64,000 nt of DNA from Laedolimicola ammoniilytica (GTDB lineage: Bacteria > Bacillota > Clostridia > Lachnospirales > Lachnospiraceae). The position numbers and the translations under genes are program-made. The DNA lies in assembly GCF_025567165.1 (NCBI RefSeq), contig NZ_JAOQKC010000002.1, forward strand, positions 1 through 64,000. The letters are read 5' to 3'. Under the pieces are notes generated by a model. That model worked only from the letters and a program-made list of their open reading frames with translations, made no database searches and was not told the DNA's origin. Shown here piece after piece: positions 1 through 8,525 of this stretch (its first letter is position 1; each line of letters opens with the position of its first letter).

Positions 1-32
1 ATAAAATATCGCCAGCCATAGCATGGCTGACG
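1..32 (-). terminator. Hairpin, probable terminator of the spore-protein gene
   Basis: The arms CGCCAGCCAT and ATGGCTGACG around a 3-nt loop (10-32) form a stem with one mismatch. On the minus strand the stem is followed by an AT-rich stretch. It lies about 80 bases beyond the end of the minus-strand spore-protein gene, so it may end that transcript. The tract after the stem is not a pure T run, so this is moderate evidence only. Confidence 0.45.
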
Positions 33-109
33 ATACAAAAATTTATTATTTTTTATTGTCCTCTTGACGGGGAGCATACCACGGCTTTGCCGGGGGCTGT
101 TTTTTTCTT

Positions 110-328
110 TTATCTGCCGCTCATCTGCTGTTCCTGCTTCATGATCATCTTTTTAACCATCTCGCCGCCGATGGATCCGGCCTGGGCGCTTGTCAGGTCG
201 CCGTTATAGCCCTCTTTTAAGGGGACACCCAGCTCGCTGGCTACTTCTTCTTTGAAGCGGCTCATGGCTGCTTTGGCTTCGGGGACCGCCATCTGGTTCT
301 GGTTGGAACCGGAATTCTGCTGTGTCAT
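110..328 (-). CDS. Alpha/beta-type small acid-soluble spore protein
   Basis: A 72-residue protein of the alpha/beta SASP family, which coats and protects DNA in dormant spores and is cut by the Gpr protease at germination. The family core is visible in the second half: the stretch ending in GSIGGEMVKKMI, preceded by a conserved Glu-Leu-Gly-Val segment. The N-terminus is Gln/Asn-rich. The start at 328 is chosen because GGAGGTGATAATC lies directly upstream; an in-frame codon further up (343) overlaps that ribosome site. It appears monocistronic. Such genes are usually transcribed by sigma-G in the forespore, but I did not identify that promoter. This gene is the best evidence that the host makes spores. 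Confidence 0.93.
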   Translation of the reverse strand: MTQQNSGSNQNQMAVPEAKAAMSRFKEEVASELGVPLKEGYNGDLTSAQAGSIGGEMVKKMIMKQEQQMSGR

Positions 329-441
329 GATTATCACCTCCATGATGATAGTGTGACACGGCGGGACGGCGGATATTCTGGAAGTTTTTTCATAAGACGG
401 ACGGTTCCGGCAGACGGCTGTGCCGGAACCTGTTCTTCATC

Positions 442-993
442 TTACACTTCGTACACGATACTCTTCGCGATCTCGTCCGCCTTCTCCTGCCCGTAGAGCT
501 GGGCGATCAGGCTCAGGGCGAAGGGGATGGCGGTGCCGACGCCGCGGCTGGTGGTGATGGTGCCGTCGGTGACTACCGGGGTGGTCTCACAGATGGCTCC
601 GGTTAGGCCGTCCTCGCAGCCGGGGTAGCAGGTGGCATGCTTGCCGTCCAGGAGACCGGCATGGCCCAGAACTGTGGGCGCGGCGCAGATGGCAGCCAGT
701 TTTCTGCCCCTGGCGTTATGCTCTTTCAGAAGCTCCAACAGCGGATCGCAGGCTTTCAGATTCAGGGTGCCGGGCATGCCGCCGGGCAGAATCAGAAGAT
801 CTGCGTCTGCGAAATCCGTATCCACAAACAGGCGGTCTGCGGTAATGATGATGCCGTGGCTTCCGGCTACTTCCTTTTTATCGCCAATCGATACCAGGGT
901 CACTTCCGCTCCGACCCGGCGCAGCAGATCGGCAGGCGTCAGCGCCTCCACTTCCTCGAATCCTTCTGCCAGAAATATACTTACTTTCTTCAT
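442..993 (-). CDS. DJ-1/PfpI (ThiJ) family protein
   Basis: A 183-residue single-domain member of the DJ-1/PfpI superfamily. The nucleophile elbow is AAICAAPTVLG with Cys103 as the predicted catalytic cysteine, and the N-terminal Glu of GFEEVEA is the usual partner residue. Length matches bacterial DJ-1/YajL-type proteins, whose proposed roles include glyoxal/protein repair and thiol-stress defence; the exact substrate cannot be read from sequence. A TATAAT (1043-1048 on the minus strand) gives a likely -10 box, without a clear -35. The gene stands alone, divergent from the CYTH gene. Confidence 0.88.
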   Translation of the reverse strand: MKKVSIFLAEGFEEVEALTPADLLRRVGAEVTLVSIGDKKEVAGSHGIIITADRLFVDTDFADADLLILPGGMPGTLNLKACDPLLELLKEHNARGRKLAAICAAPTVLGHAGLLDGKHATCYPGCEDGLTGAICETTPVVTDGTITTSRGVGTAIPFALSLIAQLYGQEKADEIAKSIVYEV

Positions 994-1169
994 TTTTCCG
1001 ACTCCTTCCGTTTTCTGTCACAGTCTTTTGTTTTCTTCGCCTATTATAGCAAATTCCCGTTGAATTTTCCATATCTATGTGCTACTGTCCTTTTATAATA
1101 TAAATAATAGGATCTTTCCTTTCACCTTTTTCATACGGGTTTGAAAGAAGGGCCTACGGAGGTTTTTTC

Positions 1170-1619
1170 ATGGAAATCGAACGCAAATTTTTAATTCCGA
1201 AGCTGCCGGTCAACCTGGATTCTTTTCCCTGCAGATTGCTGGAGCAGGCCTATCTGTGTACGGAGCCTGTGGTGCGGGTGCGGCGCAGCGATGATTCTTT
1301 TATTCTTACTTACAAATCCAAAGGGCTTATGAGCCGTGAGGAATATAATCTCCCTCTGACGGCGGAGAGCTATGAACATCTGAAGGCCAAAGCGGACGGT
1401 AATATTATCTCCAAGAAACGGTATCTGATTCCACTCCCCGAGGGCCTCACCATTGAGCTGGATGTATTTGCCGCTCCTTTCGAAGGCCTGTGGCTTGCTG
1501 AGGTGGAGTTTCCATCTGAGGAACAGGCCAACGCGTTTACGCCGCCGGAGTGGTTCGGGGAGGAGGTTACCTGGTCGTCGGAGTATCATAACAGCACACT
1601 CAGTCAGAAAAAGCTCTGA
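1170..1619 (+). CDS. CYTH-domain triphosphatase-like protein
   Basis: A 149-residue CYTH (triphosphate tunnel metalloenzyme) protein. The defining ExExK signature is at the very N-terminus (MEIERKF), followed by the alternating charged beta strands of the tunnel (RVRRSDD, LTYKSKG, EVEFPSEE). Family members hydrolyse inorganic triphosphate, thiamine triphosphate or act as adenylate cyclases; short bacterial forms of this length are usually triphosphatases. The start is supported by ACGGAGG seven bases upstream. It is the first plus-strand gene after a divergent promoter region. Confidence 0.88.
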   Translation: MEIERKFLIPKLPVNLDSFPCRLLEQAYLCTEPVVRVRRSDDSFILTYKSKGLMSREEYNLPLTAESYEHLKAKADGNIISKKRYLIPLPEGLTIELDVFAAPFEGLWLAEVEFPSEEQANAFTPPEWFGEEVTWSSEYHNSTLSQKKL

Positions 1620-1733
1620 TTTGACTCCTCTGAGGGCGTCAGGAAGCTGCGATGTTTGTCATCGTTTGATGGCTGTTTTTTCGGGCTTGTGCTGCATTTT
1701 GTGACATTGTGCATATGAAAATCCGTAAACTGG

Positions 1734-1739
1734 TATAAT
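1734..1739 (+). promoter_or_regulatory. Extended -10 promoter of the HTH regulator
   Basis: TATAAT preceded by TGG makes an extended -10 element 31 bases upstream of the start codon at 1770. I see no good -35 hexamer at 16-18 bases, which fits an extended -10 promoter. Confidence 0.6.
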
Positions 1740-1769
1740 AATGCCATCTTTTCGGAAGGAGAACGCGCG

Positions 1770-2174
1770 ATGCCTGAATCTTATCTGGCTGATAATCTTC
1801 GCAGTCTGCGCGAAGCCAGGAAATATTCGCAGAAATATATCAGTGAACAGCTTCATATTGCAAGGCAGACCTACACCGTCTACGAGAGCGGAAACCGCGT
1901 CCCGGATATCAATCTGATCTGCAAGCTCGCTGATATCTATGATGTTTCACTGGATCAGCTGGTGCTGACGAACCTGTCAGCCCACTCGGATCTCATTGCC
2001 GACGGAGCGGATCCCCGGCACTATGCGGCTGTTCCCAATAAGAGCCTGATTCCCTTAAGCGGTGCCAACGCCAAGGCCATCACGGATTTTTTGAACTTCC
2101 CCGACTACAAACAGCTGGAGGTACGGGAATATATCCGTTTTCAGAAATATCTGTTGTCGAAGGAGCAGAAATGA
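1770..2174 (+). CDS. XRE-family helix-turn-helix regulator
   Basis: A 134-residue protein with an N-terminal HTH_3 (Cro/CI-type) domain at about residues 6-62: a run of LRSLREARKYSQKYISEQL followed by the recognition helix in IARQTYTVYESG. The C-terminal half has no domain I recognise and is probably a dimerisation or linker region. The start is supported by AAGGAGAA about 10 bases upstream. It is followed by a bidirectional terminator facing pyrC. The target genes are unknown. Confidence 0.85.
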   Translation: MPESYLADNLRSLREARKYSQKYISEQLHIARQTYTVYESGNRVPDINLICKLADIYDVSLDQLVLTNLSAHSDLIADGADPRHYAAVPNKSLIPLSGANAKAITDFLNFPDYKQLEVREYIRFQKYLLSKEQK

Positions 2175-2232
2175 GTTTGCGATCGCATTTTGCGACTTCA
2201 CGATCTCCGCTTTCTGCTATCTCTATGCACTC

Positions 2233-2285
2233 AAAAAACGCCGCTTGCGTGGATGATGGAGATCATCTGCACAGGCAGCGTTTTT
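2233..2285. terminator. Bidirectional intrinsic terminator
   Basis: A long interrupted stem (AAAAACGC...GCGTTTTT at the base, GATGAT/GATCATC near the tip) with A-run on one side and T-run on the other. It sits between the convergent HTH regulator and pyrC genes and can serve both. Confidence 0.75.
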
Positions 2286-2303
2286 CTTTTCGCATCTGTT
2301 TTT

Positions 2304-3569
2304 CTACAGGTTATATACAACCTTTCCCTCGCAAATCGTGTAATGCACCCGTCCGGTCAGTGTCCATCCTTTAAAGGGAGAATTGACTGCCTTGGAACGG
2401 AAGCTTTCGACCTTCCATTCCTCGTCCGCGTCGAAGATGACCAGATCTGCGGGAGCGCCTTCGGTGATGCCTGCATAGGGCAGGTGATAGAGGGCGGCCG
2501 GATTCTGGCTCATTTTGCGCATCAGCTCCAGGAGCGTCAGGTGACCCGGTTTGACAAGTTCTGTGATGCCAAGGGCCAGGGAGGTCTCCAGGCCGATGAT
2601 GCCGCTGGGGGCTTCGGTCAGGGGCTTACTCTTCTCATCGATGCTGTGGGGCGCATGATCTGTGGCAATCATGTCGATGGTGCCGTCTTTCAGTCCTTCG
2701 ATGACGGCCTGCCGGTCTCTTTCCGTCCGGAGGGGCGGATTCATTTTCGCCAGGGTACCATAGGTCAGAACAGCCTCATCCGTCAGGGTGAAATGATGGG
2801 GAGCTGCCTCGGCGGTCACATGGGAACCTCGTTTCTTGGACGCCCGCACTGCTTCCACGGCTCCCGCCGTGCTGATGTGCTGGATGTTCACGCTTGCACC
2901 CGTCTCCTCGGCCAGACGGCAGTCCCGCTCCACCATGGTGATCTCGGCCTCCGCCGGGGAGCCGCCGATGCCCAGCTTCTCAGATACCGGGCCGCGGTTG
3001 ATGCCGTTGTTGGCGATAAGCTTCGGATCCTCTTCATGAAGGCTTACGGGAACCTGCAGCTCTTCCGCCTTACTGAGCGCCGCTTTCAGAACTTCTTCGT
3101 CCAGGATCGGAATCCCGTCGTCAGTAAAGCCTGCCGCTCCTGCCACACGGAGTCCGTCCATATCCACCAGCTCTTTTCCCTGCATGCCTTTGGTAACGCA
3201 GGCGCAGGAAAGTACATGAATGCCGGTCTCTTTTCCTTTGTCCAGCACGTAGGTCAGTGTCTCAGCGTTATCGATAACCGGTTTGGTATTGGCCATGCAG
3301 ACGACCGTAGTGAAACCGCCTGCCGCCGCTGCCTGCGCGCCGGTCAGAATGTCTTCTTTATAAGTAAGTCCCGGATCGCGGAAATGGACGTGCACATCCA
3401 CCAGTCCCGGCGCAATCACCAGTCCTGCCGCTTCCAGAATCTCTTCGCAGCTTTCCAGATTAAGCTTTTCTCCCACAGCTTTGATTGTCCCATTTTCCAG
3501 GATCAGATCTCCGGTAAATTCTCTGCCGCTTACCGGATCGATGATTCTGCCTCCGCGAATTCCTGTCAT
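2304..3569 (-). CDS. pyrC: Dihydroorotase
   Basis: A 421-residue class I dihydroorotase that interconverts carbamoyl-aspartate and dihydroorotate in pyrimidine synthesis. Metal ligands are visible: DVHVHFRDPG with His60 and His62 and substrate Arg64, a later His in NIQHIS, and the catalytic Asp in IATDHAPHS. Length is typical. It starts only one base after the end of the upstream binding-protein gene, so the two are probably co-transcribed and translationally coupled, an unusual pairing. No other pyr genes are in the window and no PyrR-type attenuator is evident. Confidence 0.95.
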   Translation of the reverse strand: MTGIRGGRIIDPVSGREFTGDLILENGTIKAVGEKLNLESCEEILEAAGLVIAPGLVDVHVHFRDPGLTYKEDILTGAQAAAAGGFTTVVCMANTKPVIDNAETLTYVLDKGKETGIHVLSCACVTKGMQGKELVDMDGLRVAGAAGFTDDGIPILDEEVLKAALSKAEELQVPVSLHEEDPKLIANNGINRGPVSEKLGIGGSPAEAEITMVERDCRLAEETGASVNIQHISTAGAVEAVRASKKRGSHVTAEAAPHHFTLTDEAVLTYGTLAKMNPPLRTERDRQAVIEGLKDGTIDMIATDHAPHSIDEKSKPLTEAPSGIIGLETSLALGITELVKPGHLTLLELMRKMSQNPAALYHLPYAGITEGAPADLVIFDADEEWKVESFRSKAVNSPFKGWTLTGRVHYTICEGKVVYNL

Positions 3570-3570
3570 A

Positions 3571-4977
3571 TTACTGCTCCTTTTTCTGTGTCAGAGTCTT
3601 GTTTGCGTACTCTACGAAGCTGTTCGCCGCTTCCTTGACGCTGTACTCTCCGTCCAGGATCTCGGTCTCCATCTGATACCAGTAGACACGCATTTCCTCA
3701 AAGCCGTTTACCTTCTGATAATAGGGGCCGCTGTACGGCATCAGTGCTTCATAGAGACTGGCCTCCTCATTTCCGCCATACACGTCTCCCATGGAGCTCC
3801 GCACCGGAAATGCGCCGCTTCGCACCACATTCTCCTGTGCCACGCTCTCGTCGTTGCAGAGGAAGTCAATGAGATAGCGGGAGGCCTGCTCCTTCTGCTC
3901 GTCCTCGGTCTTGAATATACAGAAGCCGTTCAGCATGTATTCCAGAGAGGGGGTTCCGTCCTCAGCGGGGTACGGCATCACGACTACGTCCACGCCGTTT
4001 TCCTGAAGTGCCTCCGCATTGCTGATGGCCTGGGGCAGGCTCCACAGCAGGCAGTAGGAATTGTTACCCGCCACGAAGGAGGACACTGCGTCCGCTCCTG
4101 AAGAGTCGGTTCCGTTCAGGAGCAGCCCGCCGTCCATCCAGCTCTTAATTTTTGACAGAGCCTTCTGACCGGCCTCACTGTTCACAGTGTAAGAAGTCAT
4201 ATCTTCGTTCATCAGGCTTCCGTCGTAAAGATTCGTGATAAAGGAACGAGTCGCGTAGTCTCCGGCGATTCCGGAGCAGTAGAGCATTCCCGCGTTGAAG
4301 CCCGCGTCATGAAGCTTCGTAATCACCTGTTCAAACGCTTCCGTGGTCCAGGTGCGGGCCCCTTCCTGATTCAGCAGTTCCATGGCTCCGCTTTCCTCCA
4401 GCATGGAGCGGTTGAAAGCCATAACGTAATTGGATCCGCTTAAGGGGTACATTACATAGGCGTCTCCGGACTGGCAGGCGCTTATAATTCCCGGGCTGAC
4501 CATATCCGCAATCACATCCTCGGTAAACAGGTCGCTCAAATCGGAGAGCAGTCCCTCCTTCGCGTAAGTGCTGATACGTCCCGGCTCATCCAGCAGCACA
4601 TTGGGCAGCTCGCCGCCCTCGGCCTTAATCTGCTCCTCCAGCTGCTTCGGGCCATCGGTGTAGTCCAGATATTTCACTTCTACTGTGATATTGGGGTATT
4701 TTTCGTTAAATTTCTGAATCAGGGACTGCTCGTAGCTGCCATCTCCCTGTTCCTCGTCCTCCACGAAAATCGGGTAAGTCCACCAGGAAATTCGGGCTTC
4801 CAGATCGGAGACAACCTCTGTGCTCTTCTCCGGCTCCGCCGTCTCCTCCGTGTCTTCTATCACATCTTCAATATCTATATCCGCGCCCTGGGAGCTGTTT
4901 TTGCTCTGGCATCCTGCCGCTGTGGCCAGCAGGATGCCTGTCGTCATGAGGGCTGTCATTTTTTTCCAGTTTATCAT
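3571..4977 (-). CDS. ABC transporter solute-binding lipoprotein (family 1 type)
   Basis: A 468-residue extracellular solute-binding protein. The N-terminus has a lysine pair, a hydrophobic stretch and a lipobox ending in AAGC, so it should be a lipid-anchored surface protein. An acidic linker follows, then the periplasmic-binding fold with the family 1 pattern (NITVEVKYLDY, then PNVLLDEPG). Family 1 proteins usually bind sugars or oligosaccharides. No permease or ATPase genes are adjacent, so it is an orphan component or has another role. The start follows GGAGGTTTTAATGC. It is immediately upstream of pyrC. Confidence 0.85.
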   Translation of the reverse strand: MINWKKMTALMTTGILLATAAGCQSKNSSQGADIDIEDVIEDTEETAEPEKSTEVVSDLEARISWWTYPIFVEDEEQGDGSYEQSLIQKFNEKYPNITVEVKYLDYTDGPKQLEEQIKAEGGELPNVLLDEPGRISTYAKEGLLSDLSDLFTEDVIADMVSPGIISACQSGDAYVMYPLSGSNYVMAFNRSMLEESGAMELLNQEGARTWTTEAFEQVITKLHDAGFNAGMLYCSGIAGDYATRSFITNLYDGSLMNEDMTSYTVNSEAGQKALSKIKSWMDGGLLLNGTDSSGADAVSSFVAGNNSYCLLWSLPQAISNAEALQENGVDVVVMPYPAEDGTPSLEYMLNGFCIFKTEDEQKEQASRYLIDFLCNDESVAQENVVRSGAFPVRSSMGDVYGGNEEASLYEALMPYSGPYYQKVNGFEEMRVYWYQMETEILDGEYSVKEAANSFVEYANKTLTQKKEQ

Positions 4978-5107
4978 GCATTAAAACCTCCTAATCTTAT
5001 ACACTATATCACAGATACCATGTGGGAACAAGAGGAAATACCTGTGAATCCGGGGTAATCCGGGATCGAAAAACGGCACAGCATCGAAAAGCTGCGCCGT
5101 TCTCTAT

Positions 5108-5187
5108 GCGGATAACAGGACTTGAACCTGCACGGGGTTACCACCAGAACCTAAATCTGGCGCGTCTGCCAATTCCGCCATATCCGC
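5108..5187 (-). tRNA. tRNA-Leu (UAG)
   Basis: The minus strand folds as a complete class II-like leucine tRNA: acceptor GCGGATA paired with TATCCGC, D-arm GGCGGAATTGGCAGAC, anticodon loop TTTAGGT with anticodon UAG, short variable arm, and T-loop GGTTCAAGTCC. It is the last gene of a seven-tRNA cluster. Confidence 0.95.
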
Positions 5188-5265
5188 GAATGTCGTCCAC
5201 TTCCGTGGACTTGTTTAAACAAAAAGACCGAAAACCCTGTATTCACAAAATCTTCGATCCTCTCA

Positions 5266-5338
5266 TGAAGCATCCGGGATTCGAACCCGGGACAACTTGA
5301 TTAAAAGTCAAGTGCTCTACCGACTGAGCTAATGCTCC
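5266..5338 (-). tRNA. tRNA-Lys (UUU)
   Basis: Acceptor GGAGCAT paired with ATGCTTC (one G-U pair), D-arm TAGCTCAGTCGGTAGAGC, anticodon loop CTTTTAA with anticodon UUU, and T-loop GGTTCGAATCC. CCA is not encoded. Confidence 0.95.
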
Positions 5339-5377
5339 TTATTCATAATAGCTGCGGAAGGTCGTCATCCGCCCAAC

Positions 5378-5448
5378 TGGGCTAACTGGATTCGAACCAG
5401 CGAATGCAGGAGTCAAAGTCCTGTGCCTTACCGCTTGGCGATAGCCCA
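5378..5448 (-). tRNA. tRNA-Gln (UUG)
   Basis: Acceptor TGGGCTA pairs with TAGCCCA, the D-arm is CGCCAAGCGGTAAGGC, the anticodon loop CTTTGAC reads UUG, and the T-loop is GGTTCGAATCC. The D-arm form is typical of glutamine tRNAs. Confidence 0.95.
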
Positions 5449-5467
5449 AAATTTTGCTCTCGCAAAA

Positions 5468-5543
5468 GGGTGGATAAAGGGATTCGAACCCTTGGCCTCC
5501 AGAGCCACAATCTGGCGCGCTAACCAGCTGCGCTATACCCACC
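5468..5543 (-). tRNA. tRNA-His (GUG)
   Basis: Acceptor GGTGGGT pairs with ATCCACC; the anticodon loop TTGTGGC reads GUG; the T-loop is GGTTCGAATCC. It lies between the Gln and Arg tRNA genes on the same strand. Confidence 0.95.
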
Positions 5544-5589
5544 ATATTACTGCCAAGTAACGGCATATGCAAATCAGACGATCTGCAAA

Positions 5590-5663
<74 letters not shown>

Positions 5664-5813
5664 AAACCCTTCGAAGAAGTGTTATCTGTGAGTCAAGTAC
5701 TCACAGTACACACTGAACACTAAGCTCATTTGCTCGCTGCGCTCCCAATTCGCTAAGTGTTCAGGTGGACGTTCGTACTAGGCTCGAAAATACCTCGCCA
5801 AGTACTCACAGTC
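5664..5813. other. Spacer inside tRNA cluster with a long inverted repeat
   Basis: No gene is seen. CTGAACACT (5713-5721) and AGTGTTCAG (5756-5764) are perfect complements, and the stem extends by three more pairs after one mismatch. Separately, AAGTACTCACAG occurs twice (5695 area and 5800 area). The hairpin could be a processing site or a small repeat element; nothing shows which. Confidence 0.5.
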
Positions 5814-5884
5814 AGCGGGTGATGGGAATCGAACCCACGTATCCAGCTTGGAAGGCTGGTGTTCTACCATTGAACTACACCCGC
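5814..5884 (-). tRNA. tRNA-Gly (UCC)
   Basis: Acceptor GCGGGTG pairs with CACCCGC, the D-arm is TAGTTCAATGGTAGAAC, the anticodon loop CTTCCAA reads UCC, and the T-loop is GGTTCGATTCC. Confidence 0.95.
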
Positions 5885-5894
5885 ATAGGTATCA

Positions 5895-5969
5895 TCGGGG
5901 TGACAGGATTCGAACCTGCGACCTCCTGGTCCCAAACCAGGCGCTCTAGCCAAGCTGAGCCACACCCCG
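5895..5969 (-). tRNA. tRNA-Pro (UGG)
   Basis: Acceptor CGGGGTG pairs with CACCCCG, the D-arm is TGGCTCAGCTTGGCTAGAGC, the anticodon loop TTTGGGA reads UGG, and the T-loop is GGTTCGAATCC. It is the first gene of the minus-strand tRNA cluster. Confidence 0.95.
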
Positions 5970-6067
5970 AAGCTGTTCACCACCGCGTCACCCGTGACGC
6001 AAAATATATTCTACTGGATAAAAGTAAAATTGTCAACAACTTTTTTCAAATTATTTTCAAGATTTTT

Positions 6068-6547
6068 TCAGATATATTTTATGGTGTAGTGAGCGTCCCC
6101 TTTTTCGTCCAGCTCCATGACCATATAGCTGGGCTTCCTGCCCTCCTGACGGGGATAGGACATGCTGCCCGGATTCAGCACGGTCACTTCCTTATCCTGT
6201 TCCAGATAAGGGCGATGGGTATGGCCGAACATGGCGATGTCGAAGCTGCGGGCTTTCGCCTCTTCCTTCAGCATCTCGGTTCCCATGGAAATATAATAAT
6301 AATGTCCGTGAGTCAGGAGCACCCGGTATTTTCCAATCTCGAACTCCTTCTCCCGTGGAAGATCGCAGAAGAAATCATTGTTGCCCGCCACCATATGAAC
6401 CGGACAGCCGGCCATCTGCCGGATTTTCTCCTCGCCGCCCTCCACGTCGCCACAGTGGATCAGCATGTCGATGGGTTGCTCCCGGCGGATCGCTTCCTTC
6501 AGATTTCCTTCTTTTCCGTGTGTATCGCTGACAATCAGTACTTTCAT
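6068..6547 (-). CDS. YfcE/MJ0936-type metallophosphoesterase
   Basis: A 159-residue calcineurin-like phosphoesterase of the compact VPS29/YfcE group. All metal-binding motifs are present in order: SDTHG near residue 7, HCGDVEG, GNND, LTHGH and GHTHRP. Members hydrolyse phosphodiesters in vitro; the physiological substrate is generally unknown. Its start overlaps the stop of the upstream rdgB gene by four bases (ATGA), so translation is coupled. The rdgB-yfcE pairing is common in Clostridia. Confidence 0.9.
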   Translation of the reverse strand: MKVLIVSDTHGKEGNLKEAIRREQPIDMLIHCGDVEGGEEKIRQMAGCPVHMVAGNNDFFCDLPREKEFEIGKYRVLLTHGHYYYISMGTEMLKEEAKARSFDIAMFGHTHRPYLEQDKEVTVLNPGSMSYPRQEGRKPSYMVMELDEKGDAHYTIKYI

Positions 6548-7140
6548 GCGTTTACCTCTTTTAATACTTCTTTCATGGCTCTCAGTGCCTTGCCCCGGTG
6601 ACTGACCTCATTTTTCTGCTCCATGGTCAGCTCCGCGGTGGAGCAGTGGAATTCCGGCACAAAGAAAATCGGGTCGTAGCCGAAGCCGCCTTCGCCCCGG
6701 GATTCATAACCGATGATACCCTCGATGGTACCCTTTGTGGTGAACTCCCGTCCGTCCGGCAGCACCGCCGCAATCACGCACACGAAACGGGCCGTGCGCT
6801 TATCTTCGGGCACGCCTGCCAGCAGATCGAGAATCTTCTGATTTTTGATGGTATAGGGGGTGTCCTCCCCCATATAGCGGGCGGAATAGACGCCCGGCTC
6901 CCCGTTCAGATAATCAATCTCCAGGCCGGAATCATCCGCCAGCACCAGGGCATCCGTCTGGGCCGCCACAGCCCGGGCCTTAATCAGGGCGTTAGCCTCA
7001 AAGGTGGTGCCGTTTTCTTCTGCGTCGCTCACGATACCGGCCTCCCTCTGGGACAGGATCGTGAGACCGGGCCGTCCCAGAATCTCGCGGATCTCTTTCA
7101 TCTTTCCTTCATTTCCCGTAGCAAATATTAATTTTTCCAT
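6544..7140 (-). CDS. rdgB: XTP/dITP diphosphatase (RdgB/HAM1)
   Basis: A 198-residue nucleotide pyrophosphatase that removes deaminated purine triphosphates (XTP, dITP, ITP) from the pool. Signature motifs are complete: ATGNEGKMKE at the N-terminus, DDSGLEIDYLNGEPGVYSARY region around residues 68-88, GFGYDPIF, and SHRGKAL near the C-terminus. The start at 7140 (Met-Glu-Lys-Leu) is preferred over upstream codons because AGAGGAGAATAT lies directly before it and the family starts there. It sits downstream of the papain-like peptidase gene with an 17-base gap and overlaps the phosphoesterase gene. Confidence 0.95.
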   Translation of the reverse strand: MEKLIFATGNEGKMKEIREILGRPGLTILSQREAGIVSDAEENGTTFEANALIKARAVAAQTDALVLADDSGLEIDYLNGEPGVYSARYMGEDTPYTIKNQKILDLLAGVPEDKRTARFVCVIAAVLPDGREFTTKGTIEGIIGYESRGEGGFGYDPIFFVPEFHCSTAELTMEQKNEVSHRGKALRAMKEVLKEVNA

Positions 7141-7157
7141 ATATTCTCCTCTTTTGC

Positions 7158-8525
7158 TCAGTCCCTGCCCGAAGCATATACCTTCAGGCACAGGTTACTC
7201 TGCTGCTCCGTCTCCACACGCTCCCAGTGATACCCGTCGGCGCTGATGTAGCCCTCGCCGTCGCTTAAGTCCACGGCCTCCTTCAGTTCATCGGAGGAAT
7301 ATTCCACAGCAATGGGGTACTGGCTGCCCGGCGTGGTAATCTGCACAATCACCGCGAACCGATCTCCCGCCTGTACAGCCACTGTTTCGTTCAAATCTAT
7401 GGTGTAATAACCTGCATATTGCAGATAACCTGACTGGAGAATCTGCGCCTCTCCCAGGGACTCTTCCCCGGTAAACTCGGGCTGAATGCTGATCCGGTAC
7501 TCAGTATCCGGTCCCGTAGCGTAGAAGCCCACGGCCTTCAAATCCTGATTTCCGGCGGCCTCGTATACATTGGCAAAGCTGGCCTTTTCTGTATTGTAGC
7601 CAATCTGTCCGCACCAGCCGCACAGATCCGACTGATAAAGGGTGTCGTAATTGTCCGGGCCGTCCACCCGGATGTAAGCCACATTGTCATTTCCGATATT
7701 CGTGTCATAATAGGACACGTAAAATATGCCGTCCTCCCCGAAGCTTTCTCCCCAGCTGTTCTGACAGATGAATGCGCCGTCTCCGGCCACCGCCCGGGTG
7801 AAATTCTCCGCCGGATAATCATCGTCCCAGCCTATGATGACCACATCGTGATTGGCCGCCTCTTCCCCGGTGTAGCCGTAGCTGCTGTACTCCCGGCTGT
7901 AGTAGGCCGAATCCTGGGTCGGATCGTCAAAATCCATATACAGGGAGCTCTCTACGCCGCCGTACAGGTACACGGTCTGCTTGATGGCCTCGTAGTCTTT
8001 CGCCGCAGGCATCCGCACCTCCTGCACATGGCAGACTGCCGTCAGATCATCGGGGGACCGGCCGTCTCCGTAGGGATCGTCCTGCTCCAGCACCGGTCCT
8101 GCCCAGGAAGTCAGATAAGCCACCGACATGATGTAGGAGCCGCCCTCCTCGGTACCCATTTTAAAATGATTGTGATAGTTCAGATGGTCTCTGGAGAAAT
8201 CCAGAAGCTCCTCCGGCATCAGGGCTGTCTCCAGCGCGGTCAGGCTGGCGAAGGCCCAGCAGGTGCCGTGCTGTCCCTGATCCCGGACCGGGACCTCACG
8301 TTTCTCCTCCCGGTAATCATAGCGCGCAGGCAGCTCCGCTTCTTCCTTTTCCTGATGAATCACCAGGCTCTCGGCAGTCTTTCCTGCCTTTTTTTCCAGC
8401 ATGGATTCCACCAGGGCCGCGCCGTCCGAAGGCGCTTCGGTGGGTTCTGTCTCCATGTCGAGCACAACCATGGCGCAGCATATCACAAATGCCAGCGCTA
8501 TCAGTCTTCTGATTGCTTTTTTCAT
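7158..8525 (-). CDS. Secreted papain-like (C1A) cysteine peptidase with lectin-like tail
   Basis: A 455-residue exported protein. An N-terminal hydrophobic segment (about residues 8-23) suggests a signal peptide or membrane anchor. The papain fold follows: oxyanion Gln83 and catalytic Cys89 in QGQHGTCWAF, catalytic His in NHDVVIIGWDDD and Asn in CQNSWGESFG. The C-terminal ~120 residues (starting near VGFYATGPDTEY) resemble the lectin-like domain found after bacterial C1 peptidases. The likely role is extracellular protein or peptide digestion, or wall-protein processing. Its start overlaps the stop of the methyltransferase gene by four bases. Confidence 0.9.
   Translation of the reverse strand: MKKAIRRLIALAFVICCAMVVLDMETEPTEAPSDGAALVESMLEKKAGKTAESLVIHQEKEEAELPARYDYREEKREVPVRDQGQHGTCWAFASLTALETALMPEELLDFSRDHLNYHNHFKMGTEEGGSYIMSVAYLTSWAGPVLEQDDPYGDGRSPDDLTAVCHVQEVRMPAAKDYEAIKQTVYLYGGVESSLYMDFDDPTQDSAYYSREYSSYGYTGEEAANHDVVIIGWDDDYPAENFTRAVAGDGAFICQNSWGESFGEDGIFYVSYYDTNIGNDNVAYIRVDGPDNYDTLYQSDLCGWCGQIGYNTEKASFANVYEAAGNQDLKAVGFYATGPDTEYRISIQPEFTGEESLGEAQILQSGYLQYAGYYTIDLNETVAVQAGDRFAVIVQITTPGSQYPIAVEYSSDELKEAVDLSDGEGYISADGYHWERVETEQQSNLCLKVYASGRD

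Noticed and set aside
2219..2234. CTATGCACTC near 2224 resembling the leader box of copy A.
   Set aside because: It lies in a chromosomal terminator region with no promoter or second box; only ten bases agree by chance.
5764..6062. Long plus-strand frames through the tRNA cluster.
   Set aside because: They are antisense to well-folded tRNA genes and have no coding signals.
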